A stretch of 64,000 bases of DNA from Oryzicola mucosus (GCF_014534685.1 NZ_JACVVX010000009.1:62001-126000); one strand, 5' to 3'; counted from the first letter of the stretch, positions 9,161-18,900 are shown. Numbers and translations: made by a program. Notes: generated by a model not told the origin, from the sequence alone.

Positions 9161-9211
9161 GACTCTCTTAAAGAGAGTCGCATTAACCGGAAATCCGAAT
9201 CCGGTTAATGC
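9161..9211. repeat. Two adjacent perfect inverted repeats
   Basis: GACTCTCT-TAA-AGAGAGTC (9161-9179) is followed immediately by GCATTAACCGGA, an 8-nt loop, and TCCGGTTAATGC (9180-9211). Both can form hairpins. They sit between the dinB remnant and a convergent gene, so a bidirectional terminator or a mobile-element scar are both possible. Confidence 0.6.
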
Positions 9212-9243
9212 GACATGCTCTAGATTGCCCTGCCGTCACAGAC

Positions 9244-9864
9244 TCAGAAAAGCCAGAAAAGAGTGGGAATCGTACCGGCCTCCTGGGCCACCTCGATTGC
9301 CTCGAGCACCGCGATCGCAGCAAAGAAGACGAGACCGTCGACAAACGTGGCGCGAACCCTCTCGGTGTTGAACGTTACTTCCACATCGTCGCGGTAGATT
9401 AGTGGATTGGGCAAAAAGCGCGGAACCCGCCGCAGATAGGTGTAATACTCGTCCCCCAGCGTCGCTGACAAGAATCGCTCCTCTCGCCGAGCCACGAGTT
9501 GAAAGAATGCCACAGACATCACAATGCACATACAGGTAACGACGTAGCTTCCCGTTTGTGCTCCGACCCCGGCCGCCGCTATGGAGGAAAAGAGATAGAG
9601 CGGATTGCGGGTAATAGAGTAAGGCCCATTTGACACGACCACAGCCGACTTACGCCCGCCAATGTACAGCGTCGCCCAAAGCCGTCCGCCGATCCCGATC
9701 ATTACAAGTGCCAGGCCAAGCGTCTCGATGTACTCGTGCATCAACTCATCATGCAACGATCCTCCGAACATCAGCATCGTGAAGGCGAGCACGATGACGA
9801 TTGCGAGGATGACACGGCGAGCCCGTTGATAGCGCGCCAATGCGCTCGCGTCTGCAGAGTTCAC
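9244..9864 (-). CDS. Isoprenylcysteine carboxyl methyltransferase-like membrane protein
   Basis: 206 aa with about five hydrophobic segments. The central GPYSITRNPLYLFS, followed by ARREERFLSATLGDEYYTYLRRVPRF, is the hallmark of the ICMT/PEMT-like membrane methyltransferase family (NPxY and E-x-x-L-x-x-x-x-G-x-x-Y). Bacterial members methylate small or lipid substrates, mostly unknown. The C-terminal ~40 residues form an extra hydrophobic segment not needed for the core. The gene stands alone, convergent with the dinB remnant. Function beyond probable methyl transfer cannot be assigned. Confidence 0.72.
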   Translation of the reverse strand: MNSADASALARYQRARRVILAIVIVLAFTMLMFGGSLHDELMHEYIETLGLALVMIGIGGRLWATLYIGGRKSAVVVSNGPYSITRNPLYLFSSIAAAGVGAQTGSYVVTCMCIVMSVAFFQLVARREERFLSATLGDEYYTYLRRVPRFLPNPLIYRDDVEVTFNTERVRATFVDGLVFFAAIAVLEAIEVAQEAGTIPTLFWLF

Positions 9865-10055
9865 CAGCCCCTCACGTCATCACCAGAGTTATTGTGGCAA
9901 TGCTTGTGAGAAACGTGGCTATTCTAGGGCGTAGCGACGATCTAAGGAATTGGGCTTGAAAAATCCGCTGACGCGGCATTTGCTGTAGCTGCGAAGGTTC
10001 TTGTTTTTGAAGGATGGCGGCTGTTGAAGCGCAATGTTGAGAACAGGAGTTCAAG

Positions 10056-10679
10056 ATGGCCATGACGAGGCTTGACACGACATGGCAACGCCACCAGCGT
10101 GCTCGTATGGTCAATCTCCGAATCTGCCATGTATTTGTCCTGCCTTGTGTCCTGGCCGCGTTCGGATCGTTGCTGCCGGGAACAATCCAAGCCAGTGAAG
10201 TGGCCGGGCGTCATATCGATTGGTCGGACCTGCGGCCGGAGGGACAGGGGGAGTACAACTCGATCTTCCCCGGGATGGCTGGATCCCGGGCTCAGGGCGA
10301 AACCCTGTCTCGTGACCTAACGGGGATCGCAGTGCGCATCGAAGGTTACGTTTTGCCGATCGATCGCGATCAGCATCTGGTCTACGAGTTCTTGCTCGTA
10401 CCTTGGCTCGGCGCCTGTAGCCACACTCCACAGCCGCCACCAAACCAGATGGTGCACGTTATACCGTCGGTCCCGTTCGGGATTGATCGCGCTTATGAAT
10501 TTGTGTCGGTCCTTGGAACACTCCGTCCGGAACTGGAGAAAACACAACTCTTCATCATGGACGGACCAACGGTCCTGACATCGGGTTACGGCATAGGCAA
10601 AGCCTTTGTCGAAAAACGCGTTACGCCTCCTACGGCTGCCCTTCCAAGCAGTAACCCGTGGAAGTTGCTGACCAGATAG
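10056..10679 (+). CDS. DUF3299 periplasmic protein
   Basis: 207 aa from an ATG preceded by AGGAG. Residues about 20-47 look like a signal or anchor segment ending near QASEV. The body has DUF3299 landmarks: VRIEGYVLPIDRD, then FLLVPWLGACSHTPQPPPNQMVHV. The Cys-x-His in a proline-rich loop suggests metal or redox binding. Family members are exported and often lie near metal or ABC-transport genes. Here no partner is obvious. Alternative internal start: the Met at residue 18. Confidence 0.75.
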   Translation: MAMTRLDTTWQRHQRARMVNLRICHVFVLPCVLAAFGSLLPGTIQASEVAGRHIDWSDLRPEGQGEYNSIFPGMAGSRAQGETLSRDLTGIAVRIEGYVLPIDRDQHLVYEFLLVPWLGACSHTPQPPPNQMVHVIPSVPFGIDRAYEFVSVLGTLRPELEKTQLFIMDGPTVLTSGYGIGKAFVEKRVTPPTAALPSSNPWKLLTR

Positions 10680-11132
10680 CAGCAACCTGCCTCTAGGAAG
10701 GGACCTACTAATTCCGATTGAGATCTGAATCACGGCCTCCTCAACAGAGACCGTGATTCACATCCCAACCCAAATTAATAGATTCTGAGCCTAGCGACAT
10801 ATTGCGGTCAATAGCTTTGAGCTTACGAGTTCAGTGGCGATGATCGGAACTCCGAAACCAGGCATACGGCGTTAACATAGCACTTCGCGGTACACAGTCG
10901 AATGTCCGCTTTTGAGGGAGTCGTGTCTACAGCAGGCGTAGGCGTTGCCGCAGGCCTCACACCTTTCAAGCCTGTCCACCAGCGCGTGCTCGCCCCTATG
11001 CTGAACCTAGGAGTCAGGGAGAACCCGCCGATGGGTACGCTGCAGCCCGAAAATACCGCACGGCATTTCGAAGGGGCTTCCAGTATCAACAGCTATCGTT
11101 CTCAATCGTCTCAGCACTGCAGGAGATTGAGC
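10680..11132. other. Intergenic region holding a MITE
   Basis: About 450 bp. The first part contains the 96-bp MITE-like element (10696-10791). The remainder up to the AlpA-type gene has no convincing gene; an upstream in-frame extension of the AlpA gene lacks a ribosome-binding site. Confidence 0.4.
10696..10791. mobile_element. MITE derived from the IS5/IS427-group element at 50 kb
   Basis: This 96-bp element is flanked by TA on both sides (10694-10695, 10792-10793), the target duplication expected for IS427-group elements. Its right end, read on the minus strand, begins GGCTCAGAATCTATTAATT and includes GTGAATCACGG and GGAGGCCGTGAT, closely matching the left end of the IS at 49994. Its other end, GGAAGGGACCTACTAATTCC, matches the same terminal sequence. 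GAATCACGG and CCGTGATTC form a central hairpin. No transposase is left, so it could only move in trans. Confidence 0.72.
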
Positions 11133-11402
11133 ATGGCAAAGGTCGAAACTACCCAATCTCGGAAAACAATCCGGCGGCACCAGTTGCGAGAAATGGTGCC
11201 GATGGCTGACAGCACGATCTATGAAATGGAGCAGCGCGGCGAATTCCCCCGTCGGTTCGCGCTCTCGCCACGTTGTATCGTTTGGGACCTCGCCGAGGTC
11301 GAGGCTTGGCTGACAGCACGGCGAGTTGCCCCGATCCGTCAAGCACAGCATCCTGACGTCACCAAGCGTAAAAAACCCGCCCCGTCAAAGGGCGGGATCT
11401 AG
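11133..11402 (+). CDS. alpA: AlpA-type HTH regulator/excisionase
   Basis: 89 aa from the ATG after AGGAGATTGAGC. The sequence RRHQLREMVPMADSTIYEME, then GEFPRRFALSPRCIVWDLAEVEAWL, is the standard AlpA/Phage_AlpA winged-helix pattern. Such proteins are encoded beside integrases and control or assist excision. Here it is convergent with, and overlaps the 3' end of, a broken tyrosine integrase. Confidence 0.85.
   Translation: MAKVETTQSRKTIRRHQLREMVPMADSTIYEMEQRGEFPRRFALSPRCIVWDLAEVEAWLTARRVAPIRQAQHPDVTKRKKPAPSKGGI
11370..11396 (-). terminator. Rho-independent terminator of the integrase
   Basis: On the minus strand CCCGCCC-7-nt loop-GGGCGGG is followed by TTTTTT (11375-11370). The stem overlaps the last integrase codons and the 3' end of the AlpA gene on the other strand. 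Confidence 0.75.
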
Positions 11403-12180
11403 CTCCATCAAGGGCATAGCTGTCGGCAGAAGCGTTGGGGCGTGCTTCCGACCGTCGATCCAGGCGTCCACGGTATCCGCCCACTCCTGCATCATATGCC
11501 GGCGCTGCACCTCATACTCGGCCTTGTTGTAGACGCCGCGGGATGAACGCCCGTCCTCGTGCGCCAGGCACTTTTCGATCCAGTCGCTATTGAAGCCCAG
11601 CTCGTTCAGCAGCGTCGAGCCCGTTCGCCGCAGATCATGGACCGTGAAAGGCTCCAGCGGCAGCCCCTCCTTTTTGGCTAGCTCGACGACGGCATAGGTG
11701 ATCCGATTGAAGGTCGCGCGAGACATGGGTGCGTCCGCGTCGTACCGAGACGGAAGCAAGTACCGGGAGTTACCGGCACAGGTCTTGAGCGCGATCATGA
11801 TGTCCAAGGTCTGTCGGCACAGGTAGACGTTGTGCGGCTTCGACCGCTTCATCCGTTCCTTCGGGATCGTCCAGACGGCGTTGTCGAAATCGATCTCGTC
11901 CCACACTGCATCCTGCAACTCGCTCTCCGAACCATGGTGAGGAGGTAAAGCTTCATGCCGAGGCGGATCGTCGGTAACGTCGCGACATGCTCGAGCTGCT
12001 TGAACATGATGCGGATCTCGGCGGGTGAAAGCGCGCGGTCCTTCGGCGTAAAGGTGGCGATCGAAGCCGGACCGACCTCATCGGCCGGATTGGCGACCTT
12101 CTCGCCGTGCAGAATGGCGAAGCCGTAAATTTGCTTCAGGATATCCCTCACGTGGATGGCGGTCGCAGGCGAAGGCCTGA
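11385..12180 (-). pseudogene. int: Tyrosine recombinase/integrase, 5'-truncated and frameshifted
   Basis: The N-proximal part reads through IHVRDILKQIYGFAILHGEK and ALSPAEIRIMFKQLE to LLTMVR, where the frame breaks (about 11905-11920). The next frame continues LQDAVWDEIDFDNAVWTIPK through HDLRRTGSTLLNELGF and CLAHEDGRSSRGVYN to the C-terminus. The catalytic set (Arg after LLTMV, H-x-x-R in HDLRR, His in LAHE, Tyr in GVYN) is present but divided between frames. The N-terminal ~200 residues are absent beyond 12180. This is the P4-type phage/island integrase family. The island can no longer be moved by its own enzyme. Confidence 0.85.
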
Positions 12181-12854
12181 ATCATTCCCACTCTAATATT
12201 TTTTCTGCCCTAAGGATTTGATTTTCCTGCAAAAAATTTCCTTTTTGGTTCCCTGCGCCGCGATGGAGGCCGTCAAAATGTTAGCATTTTGATTTTGCAG
12301 GGTTTTTAAGGAATTTCTGGCCAGAAATTTTTCTGTGAACTATCGGGATCTATCGACCGTTTCACAGTGAGGCATTGACCTCAAATCTCGAATCCCTTGC
12401 CTCCGATAAAGTACCGTCAAAACCGGCGAAATCAATACATCCGCCCTCATCCCAGATTGCTGGGATCAGGGTGGCCTTGCCGAACAAGGGAGCCGAGATG
12501 GGCTAAGCCTCTCTGGCTGGCTGACACCAAAGTGCGGTTTTCAGCGCCAGAATCCAAGGATTTGTATCAAGACGAAGACTGAGGGTTTGCCATATGCCAT
12601 ATTTGCTGACCGACGCGACGCTAAACGGGGCATTTTCAAACTATCAGCAGCCACGTTTTTTGAGTTGCGCCCGCCCGCTGGAAGAGCGGGTGTCATTCAT
12701 GGCGACTGCCTACCAGGCAAATTTGTTCTGACACCCAAACGAGTTTTCACGGGGGCGTTACTACCAGTTCCTCGACAACGGCGGGTCAGAATATCAGGGC
12801 AAGTTCGACCTGAACCCAGCGCGCAAGAGCATGCCTATCGTTCTCCGCTACACG
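12181..12854. other. AT-rich non-coding region
   Basis: About 670 bp with no convincing gene. It holds the perfect palindrome AATTTCTGG/CCAGAAATT at 12312-12329, two further AT-rich stretches, and direct repeat copy A (12601-12645). It is less GC-rich than its surroundings and probably marks a recombination junction between the integrase remnant and the Ubl operon. Confidence 0.5.
12601..12645 (+). repeat. Direct repeat copy A flanking the Ubl operon
   Basis: 45 bp with conserved blocks ACCGACG, GACGCTAAAC and ATTTTCAAACT. It matches copy B at 20994-21038 at 38 of 45 positions in the same orientation. Confidence 0.6.
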
Positions 12855-13379
12855 TCACACCACCCGCACGAACACCCACCCTCCATTAATCTTCCACGAT
12901 CGTGCGAGGCCGCGCCCCACAAGCCGATTTGCGACGCGACTGACGTCCCAGACGAGTTCTTCGATCGCATCGGCTAGTTCCACGGCATTGCGTGGTTGAA
13001 CCTCGTCCATTGCGCTGAGAACGGCCGCTTCGATCTCGGGATTATAAGGCGGCTCCCGATTTCCCCCCTCAAATCGGTCGCACCACAGAATGTGACCACG
13101 CCAGACGATGAAGTGGCTTTCGCACCCTCCTTCACGCCACACTGAGGGAAAGAGGGTAAGTCCTTCTCCCCGCATATCAAAGCGCCATGCCTTGTCGGCG
13201 CGACTGTCCAGGTTGATTACTAACGTCTCGCCGCACCCATCAGGGCACGCCATGACAATCGATCTGGGTCGTGAGCGAAACACCATGGAAGCGTCGCCAG
13301 GGGTGCTGAGGCTTGCTTCAGCCTGGTCCCTGTACTCAGCATCGCCGACCAACCGGACCATTCGTGCAGGCTCTGTCAT
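12855..13379 (-). CDS. DUF6527-type Cys-rich protein of a Ubl-conjugation operon
   Basis: 174 aa. The N-terminal half has a probable metal site: CPDGCGE (Cys45, Cys49) and later a C-x2-H and Cys in GGCESHFIVWRGHILWCD. This is the pattern of DUF6527 proteins that accompany E1/E2/JAB operons. The C-terminal ~75 residues (NPEIEAAVLSAMDEVQ to GGWVFVRVV) look like a winged-helix-type appendage. Its start overlaps the end of the JAB-E1 gene by four bases (ATGA). The role is unknown; peptidase-like, adaptor or target-recognition roles have all to be considered. Placement as last gene is conserved in my memory of related operons. Confidence 0.7.
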   Translation of the reverse strand: MTEPARMVRLVGDAEYRDQAEASLSTPGDASMVFRSRPRSIVMACPDGCGETLVINLDSRADKAWRFDMRGEGLTLFPSVWREGGCESHFIVWRGHILWCDRFEGGNREPPYNPEIEAAVLSAMDEVQPRNAVELADAIEELVWDVSRVANRLVGRGLARSWKINGGWVFVRVV

Positions 13380-14722
13380 TTGCCGCTCCTATTGTAACGT
13401 GTTGGCCGGACCGGCAGATTCCAGGTTGGCCCTTTAGCGAAGGCGCCCATTGAAGAGCAGGCCACGCAATTCGACTGCACGGCGACAGCCATCTCCTTCA
13501 CTCGGCCACGAATGCCGTCATAAACCTGATAGCGTGGTTTGATCGGAACCGGCGTGACAGCCCCGAGCAGCATGGTCATCGAGAGCGAACTCACGGTAGA
13601 GTTGATCGACAAAACCGCGGGCTGGGGTTCGCGCTCGCCCTGTACATAGGGGTCCGCCGCGCGCTGCTCAGGCGTCAGCATCTCCCGCCGAATCGCCTCG
13701 CCGTCGAGTGCGCCCGAGCAGTTCAGGCAAGGAAGTCCGGGCGCAAGCATCTGCACGCGTCCCGTGATATGGCTGACGGCTCCGTTCGCGACAGTGATGC
13801 TGACGCCCATATCAATTACGGCCACCAAATACTGGTAGGCAGCTTGGTTGACGACCGCCCGGCTCGCATGGGAATCCGTGCACAACAGCACGAAATCGAA
13901 GGTTGTGATGAGCTTAGCTACCTCCTCGTCGACGATGTCGGCTTGAAGGGGGACCACCTTGGCATCAGGGTTAATGGCGCGGATCATCCTAGCCGCGACC
14001 TCGACCTTCGGCCGGCCAACGTCTGAGGGGACAGAGCCGACGAGGCGATTAAGATTCGTCTCCTCGACTAGGTCGTGGTCGATCACCGTGATCTGCCTGG
14101 CGCCGAGATGGGCAAGTTGCTCGCACTCGAGCGATCCCGTCCCACCCGCACCGATCACGCCGAAGTGGAGGCGGCGCAGCAGCCGTTGCCCCGGCGCTCC
14201 GAATGCCCTGACCTGCCGGTCGTCGCGTTCCTGATCGGACACGCCGTGCATGGGCGAATGGAGCATGAGCCTCTCTCCCACTTCCCATACGTCGATCTCA
14301 TCGTCCTTTCCGAGAGGGCGCGCACGGCAGCCCTGCGGCCCGATCACCAGTGCGACATGTGGCACTGGTGCCGCTCGCCGAACAAAATACGAATCCAGTT
14401 CCGTCTCGCCCGCATCGTCGACCGGCGAAAAATGCGGATGGCCGGGGCTGGCCGGATGCGTGTGGATCGCGATGACGGCCATGCCGGTGACCCTGCTGCG
14501 GTTTGCAACCTCGATGAGGAAAGACGATTTGAGGATCGCAGATACGCAGGTACGGCTCTCATACGCATCGTCCGGCACGGGTCTGGCGTCGGCGACGATC
14601 CATGTGTCACTATGCGCATCGTGATGGGCATAGGCGATGGCACAGCTCTCCAGGTCATTGGCGTCGAGCAGCATCGACGCCAGATCGGAATAGAGAGGTG
14701 CAGGAAAGCGGACGCGGCTCAT
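13376..14722 (-). CDS. JAB/JAMM peptidase-E1 (ThiF) fusion
   Basis: 448 aa from ATG 14722, which overlaps the E2 stop (ATGA). Residues 1-150 are a JAMM deubiquitinase-like domain with IHTHP (His87, His89) and a following S99-P-V-D102, the zinc-binding HxH...SxxD signature. Residues about 180-430 are an E1/ThiF adenylation domain: GAGGTGS (191-197), VIDHDLVEETNLNR with the catalytic-type Asp and Arg, and two CxxC pairs (332-335, 419-422) that would bind structural zinc. One protein can thus both process the Ubl tail and activate it with ATP. An obvious catalytic Cys in a mobile crossover loop is not evident. In-frame codons upstream of 14722 overlap the E2 and are not used. Confidence 0.85.
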   Translation of the reverse strand: MSRVRFPAPLYSDLASMLLDANDLESCAIAYAHHDAHSDTWIVADARPVPDDAYESRTCVSAILKSSFLIEVANRSRVTGMAVIAIHTHPASPGHPHFSPVDDAGETELDSYFVRRAAPVPHVALVIGPQGCRARPLGKDDEIDVWEVGERLMLHSPMHGVSDQERDDRQVRAFGAPGQRLLRRLHFGVIGAGGTGSLECEQLAHLGARQITVIDHDLVEETNLNRLVGSVPSDVGRPKVEVAARMIRAINPDAKVVPLQADIVDEEVAKLITTFDFVLLCTDSHASRAVVNQAAYQYLVAVIDMGVSITVANGAVSHITGRVQMLAPGLPCLNCSGALDGEAIRREMLTPEQRAADPYVQGEREPQPAVLSINSTVSSLSMTMLLGAVTPVPIKPRYQVYDGIRGRVKEMAVAVQSNCVACSSMGAFAKGPTWNLPVRPTRYNRSGK

Positions 14723-15102
14723 TGGACCTGCCTCATTCGATCGATCACCACATTCATCCACGTCGACAGACTGTCGCGGTTGGGGTTCCATGGTCCCGTC
14801 AAATGCCACGAGAACCAGAGTGCCGGCTCGACGGTCTCCGGGACGGGAGTTGACGCGGAGTTCTGTGGTGGACCTCCATGCGCAAGAAGGAGATCGGGAT
14901 CCGCCCAGAAGCAGTCGAGCTGCGCAAATGGATATCCAGGCGGGACGATGAAGCGGATGGTGGTCGACGACTTCGACCACCCCTCCGGCAGGCAAACGCA
15001 CGGCACGGTGACGAGCGTGGTGCCGCTCGGCAACTGCCGGGTCTGAACGTCGCCGAAGCGCTCCCGCAGCTGCTCCAGCTGCATGTCGAACACGCCGGGC
15101 AT
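14719..15102 (-). CDS. E2-like (UBC-fold) protein
   Basis: 127 aa. FIVPPGYPFAQLDCFWADPDLLL corresponds to the E2 core strand and the PxxPP-like turn; the C-terminal segment LWFSWHLTGPWNPNRDSLSTW matches the bacterial E2-E family pattern W-S-x-H-x-x-x-W-x-P-x-x-D. Cys residues occur only at 35, 37 and 64, not at the canonical E2 catalytic position, so the active residue may be non-Cys or the enzyme may be atypical. The start codon shares one base with the Ubl stop and the stop overlaps the JAB-E1 start, so the genes are tightly coupled. Confidence 0.75.
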   Translation of the reverse strand: MPGVFDMQLEQLRERFGDVQTRQLPSGTTLVTVPCVCLPEGWSKSSTTIRFIVPPGYPFAQLDCFWADPDLLLAHGGPPQNSASTPVPETVEPALWFSWHLTGPWNPNRDSLSTWMNVVIDRMRQVQ

Positions 15103-15845
15103 CAGCCGAAATTCGCCTTGGGGACCGACGAGAAACGGCGGACACCATGCTTCGGAACGAGGCTCACAGCATCATCATCGGCGATGATGCGGTCCGGGTC
15201 ATCGCCCTCGCCCTCCAGCGACAGGTCATGCTGCGGATCCCAGTCAGATACCATCGCCTTGATCTGCGCGCCGGTCAGCTTCTTCTTATCGGTCTCATAG
15301 GCCTTGCCGTTGACGAAGAACGTGTAGGTGACCTTGTTGGGCGCCGTGATGAACTTCTCGACGCCGTTGGCGGCGAGATCCGCATCGGTGCCCGGTTCGA
15401 TCAGCTTGTCTTTGCCGCCACGCACCTCCAGGAAGACCGCCTCGTCACTGCCGATGCCGGCGAGCGCACGCAGCACCGCTTCAGGGATGGAAGAACGGCC
15501 CCACACGATGCGCGCCTCGTTGAGCTTGACGCGGTAGAGCGGGTCGGTGCTGAAAGTGATGAAGCGGAAGGCGGCACGATCGCGCAGATCGACCTCCTCA
15601 TCCGCCCGGACATCTTCGAAGTCGCCTTCGGACATGATCACGAACAGTGAGTGACCATCGATGTCGTTAATGCCGGCCTTCTTCAGGATCTGGCGGCCGA
15701 GCGGAACCGGATCGTCGAGGATAAGCGGGTGGAAATCTACGCTGTCGACAGCGAGCGAGACCCGGTAGCGACCGGGGCGCAGGGGGCGATCTTCCTGCAC
15801 GGCGAGTGCGACATCGTCGATGTCGGGGTTTTCGATAAGAGACAT
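15102..15845 (-). CDS. Triple beta-grasp ubiquitin-like protein (multiubiquitin type)
   Basis: 247 aa with three consecutive beta-grasp-like repeats, about residues 26-100, 101-168 and 170-245. Shared features are an opening hairpin (YRVSLAVDSVDF, YRVKLNEARIVW, YTFFVNGKAYE), a helix and a closing strand (FRFITF, VEKFITA, VSLVPK). The C-terminus ends PKANFG, so a terminal glycine is exposed without processing. It should be the modifier activated by the E1 and passed to the E2. The ATG follows AGGAAAACAAAAT, 84 bp after the helicase stop. Confidence 0.82.
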   Translation of the reverse strand: MSLIENPDIDDVALAVQEDRPLRPGRYRVSLAVDSVDFHPLILDDPVPLGRQILKKAGINDIDGHSLFVIMSEGDFEDVRADEEVDLRDRAAFRFITFSTDPLYRVKLNEARIVWGRSSIPEAVLRALAGIGSDEAVFLEVRGGKDKLIEPGTDADLAANGVEKFITAPNKVTYTFFVNGKAYETDKKKLTGAQIKAMVSDWDPQHDLSLEGEGDDPDRIIADDDAVSLVPKHGVRRFSSVPKANFG

Positions 15846-15929
15846 ATTTTGTTTTCCTGTGGACCTCGGCCTGATTGCGTCGATCTCACAGGGTTAATCT
15901 CGCCAGCATCGGCCGACCGGTAATTTTGG

Positions 15930-18900
15930 TCAGAGATTTATTTGCAGCCTGCCGTCGGCCACTGGACCGCAGGTAAAGAAGGCGGGACAGAAGGGGCATG
16001 TGCGGTCGGATCGCTTAGGCGTGAAGTTTCCGCCCTTGATCGCCGCGAAGACTTCCGCAAGCTTTTCTGTTCTCTTGCCGAGCGCCTTATGGTCGAACTC
16101 GACCCTTGTAGTGTGATCGTCATCGCCGAGGTGGACGATCTCGACCGTGCAGCCGGGAAGTGAGTTGGCGGCCGCCATCTGGAAGGCGGCGTCGGCGAGG
16201 CCCTGTCCGGTTTTGGAGGATCGGTGACCGGTCCGAACCATTCGCACGATATGCCGTCCATTAGGCATCATCACGACATCGTCTGCATTTGCCGAGACGG
16301 TAGTCGTTCCGAGCCCTGTTTGGAGAGAAGGCGGTATCGAGCGGGTTGTACCCGCGCGCATCGCCACGAACCGCTGGACAAGCAGGGTCGCAACTTCACG
16401 GTGCAGCCGATATTCGTCCCCAGCCAGTGGCCCTTCAGACCATCTCTGCTCCAGCAGTCTCTCCATGTCACCAAGCGACACGACGGAGGGATCAGTGGCG
16501 GCGATTTCCGTCACGATGGCGCGGACCAGATCGTGCATTGTCGTCATGGTTGTTGGCGTGCGTCGACCGCCGACGCCAAGCACATGGGTGTACAAAAAGC
16601 GCCGTGGGCACCGATCATAGAGATCCAGTTGCGCTGTCGTGACCTTAATTTCAGGCCCCAATACGATCGGGAGCGGTTCATCCTCGGGGTCCGGTTTCCG
16701 ATCCGCGTGCGGCGTTGCCGCGCGGGTTGTCGTTACACCTAACCGTGCGATGAAATCCGAGGGATTGCGCCGGTTGCCGTTCGCCATTCGGGTCGCTGAG
16801 TAAAGCAGGAGGCGGTCCCGGGCACGAGAGGCGGCGACATATAAAAGGCATTCCTGCTCGAGAGCGTGATCCGCAGCAGCCAGAGCGATCGTTCCTCCTT
16901 CTCCGCCAGCGATCATGCCATCTGGCACCGGACAGGCCGGCTTACGTGCAGTGCTGGGCATGCTCCCCTTATTCAGACCCATGACGTGTACCACGGGGAA
17001 CTCGAGACCCTTGCTACCATGGATGGTCATCAGCCGGACCGCGTTGATGCCCTGAGCGGCCAGCGGAATCTGTCGAAGATCCCGTTCATCGGCGAGCTGG
17101 ACAAGTCGCCTGATCCCGTCGAGCGTGCGGTGGATCGGCAAACCCGGCCATGCACGTTGAGCGCGCAGGAAACCCATCAGCTGCCAGATCGCCACGCCCA
17201 TGGCGCGACTCGAGATATCGTCCGTCGAAGCGATCAGCGCCGCCGTTCGTGTCCGATCGAGCATGACATGCGCCAGCACGGACCAGGGAAGCGCATCGGT
17301 GCCAAAGCCGTCCAGCATGCCGGCCACCCGGCGCATGGCCTCAGTGTCTGCGGCGTCCAGGGTTGGCAGCGAGGGCAATGAACCGGCCCAGGCGAGCGGT
17401 CCGGCTTCCACCTGCCGAAGGTGCTCGAGCACCGCTGCGGCACCCGGCAGACTTACCCCGGTCGACAATCCCTGGAGCGAGGCCTTACGCACCAATCCCA
17501 TGGCCCGCCTGTCGACGAGCAACGACAGAACGGACAGCAGATCCTTGACCTCGGGTCGTTCGAAGAGATTGCCGAGGTAGAGGACCGGAATTCCGCGTCG
17601 CTCCAGTTCACGACCCATGCGGTTGAGCCGGTCGTTGCCGGGGCAGAGCACAGCCTGGTCGCGGAAGGCGACGTCCTGAGAATGGCGCAGAATTTCGTCG
17701 GCGAGTGCGTCCGCCTCGTCGTCATTGTCACCGAAGGTCAAATGCTCTGGCGGGACACCGCTGGACGGTCGATCTGCTTTGAGGGAGGCATCGCCGGTGC
17801 CAGCCTGCATGCCCCCGCCGAAATTCGAAAACGCGCCAACGATCTCGGGCGTCGAGCGATAGTTGAGACGCAGCCGATCACCAGTACCACCAGGAAAGTC
17901 CTCGGTCTTGAATCGCGACATGTTGAATGAGGATGCGCCGCGGAACCTGTAGATCGCCTGCCGCGCGTCACCAACGGCCCAGAGGTTTTTGCCAACATCC
18001 GTCAGTCTCTGGAGTAGCCTCACGCTGCTGCGGTTCACGTCTTGATACTCGTCGACGAGGATATGGCTATATGTCGCGCGCAGAATCGAGACTGCCTCGG
18101 CATCGGACTCGAGCAGCTTTACGGGCAGGGACACGAGATCGCCGAAGTCCACCGCGCATGCCGCGAGCTTCAACTCCTCGTATTTCTTATAGACAAGCGC
18201 GACTTCGGCGCACCGCTCAGCGGCATTGCGGGCCTCGGGGTCGGTGGCCCTGTCCAGCATCTCCCGCGCCAGCGCGGCGTAGCGGTCAGCGTCCGCGACC
18301 TCGTCTTTCGCCCGGGATATCGCGGTGAGCATGTCCTTGAGGGGACGATCGGGATTCATGAACTCCCGATGATGGGTGAGGTCCAGTGCGAGATATTCGC
18401 GCTCCATGATCGCGATCGCCTCGCTGCGATCCATCATGCGGGGCTCTCTCGGGAAGCCCAACTGCTTGTGGTATCTTCGCACCAGATCGAGACCGAAGGC
18501 GTGGAATGTCCCAATCCACATCGCCGACGCTGCCTCTGGCCGCAGTCCGGCGATGCGCTCGGATAGTTCTCCGGCAGCCTTGTTGGAGAAAGTCAGCACA
18601 AGAATCGATCGGGGGTCGTTTCCTTCATCGACGAGGCCGGCGACCCGCCCGACAAGGGTCTGCGTCTTTCCCGTTCCCGGTCCGGCCTCGAGAAGATAGG
18701 GGACCCCACGATGCCGTGCAGCCTCGCGCTGCTCATCGTTGAGCGGCTTCGGAGGCCTTACCTCGGCCTCGTCGGGGTCCGGCTCGACCGCCGGAAGCAG
18801 CAGCGCATCGAGAAGCTGTAGCGCGACGACGTCGAAGGGGGCTCCCAGCCTCGTCGCAATCTCTGATGCCGTCATGCCGTCAAGGTGGAGTGCGCGAGCC

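Noticed and set aside
12397-12889. Short plus-strand open frames before the DUF6527 gene
   Set aside because: They overlap repeat copy A and lack start signals; no motif.
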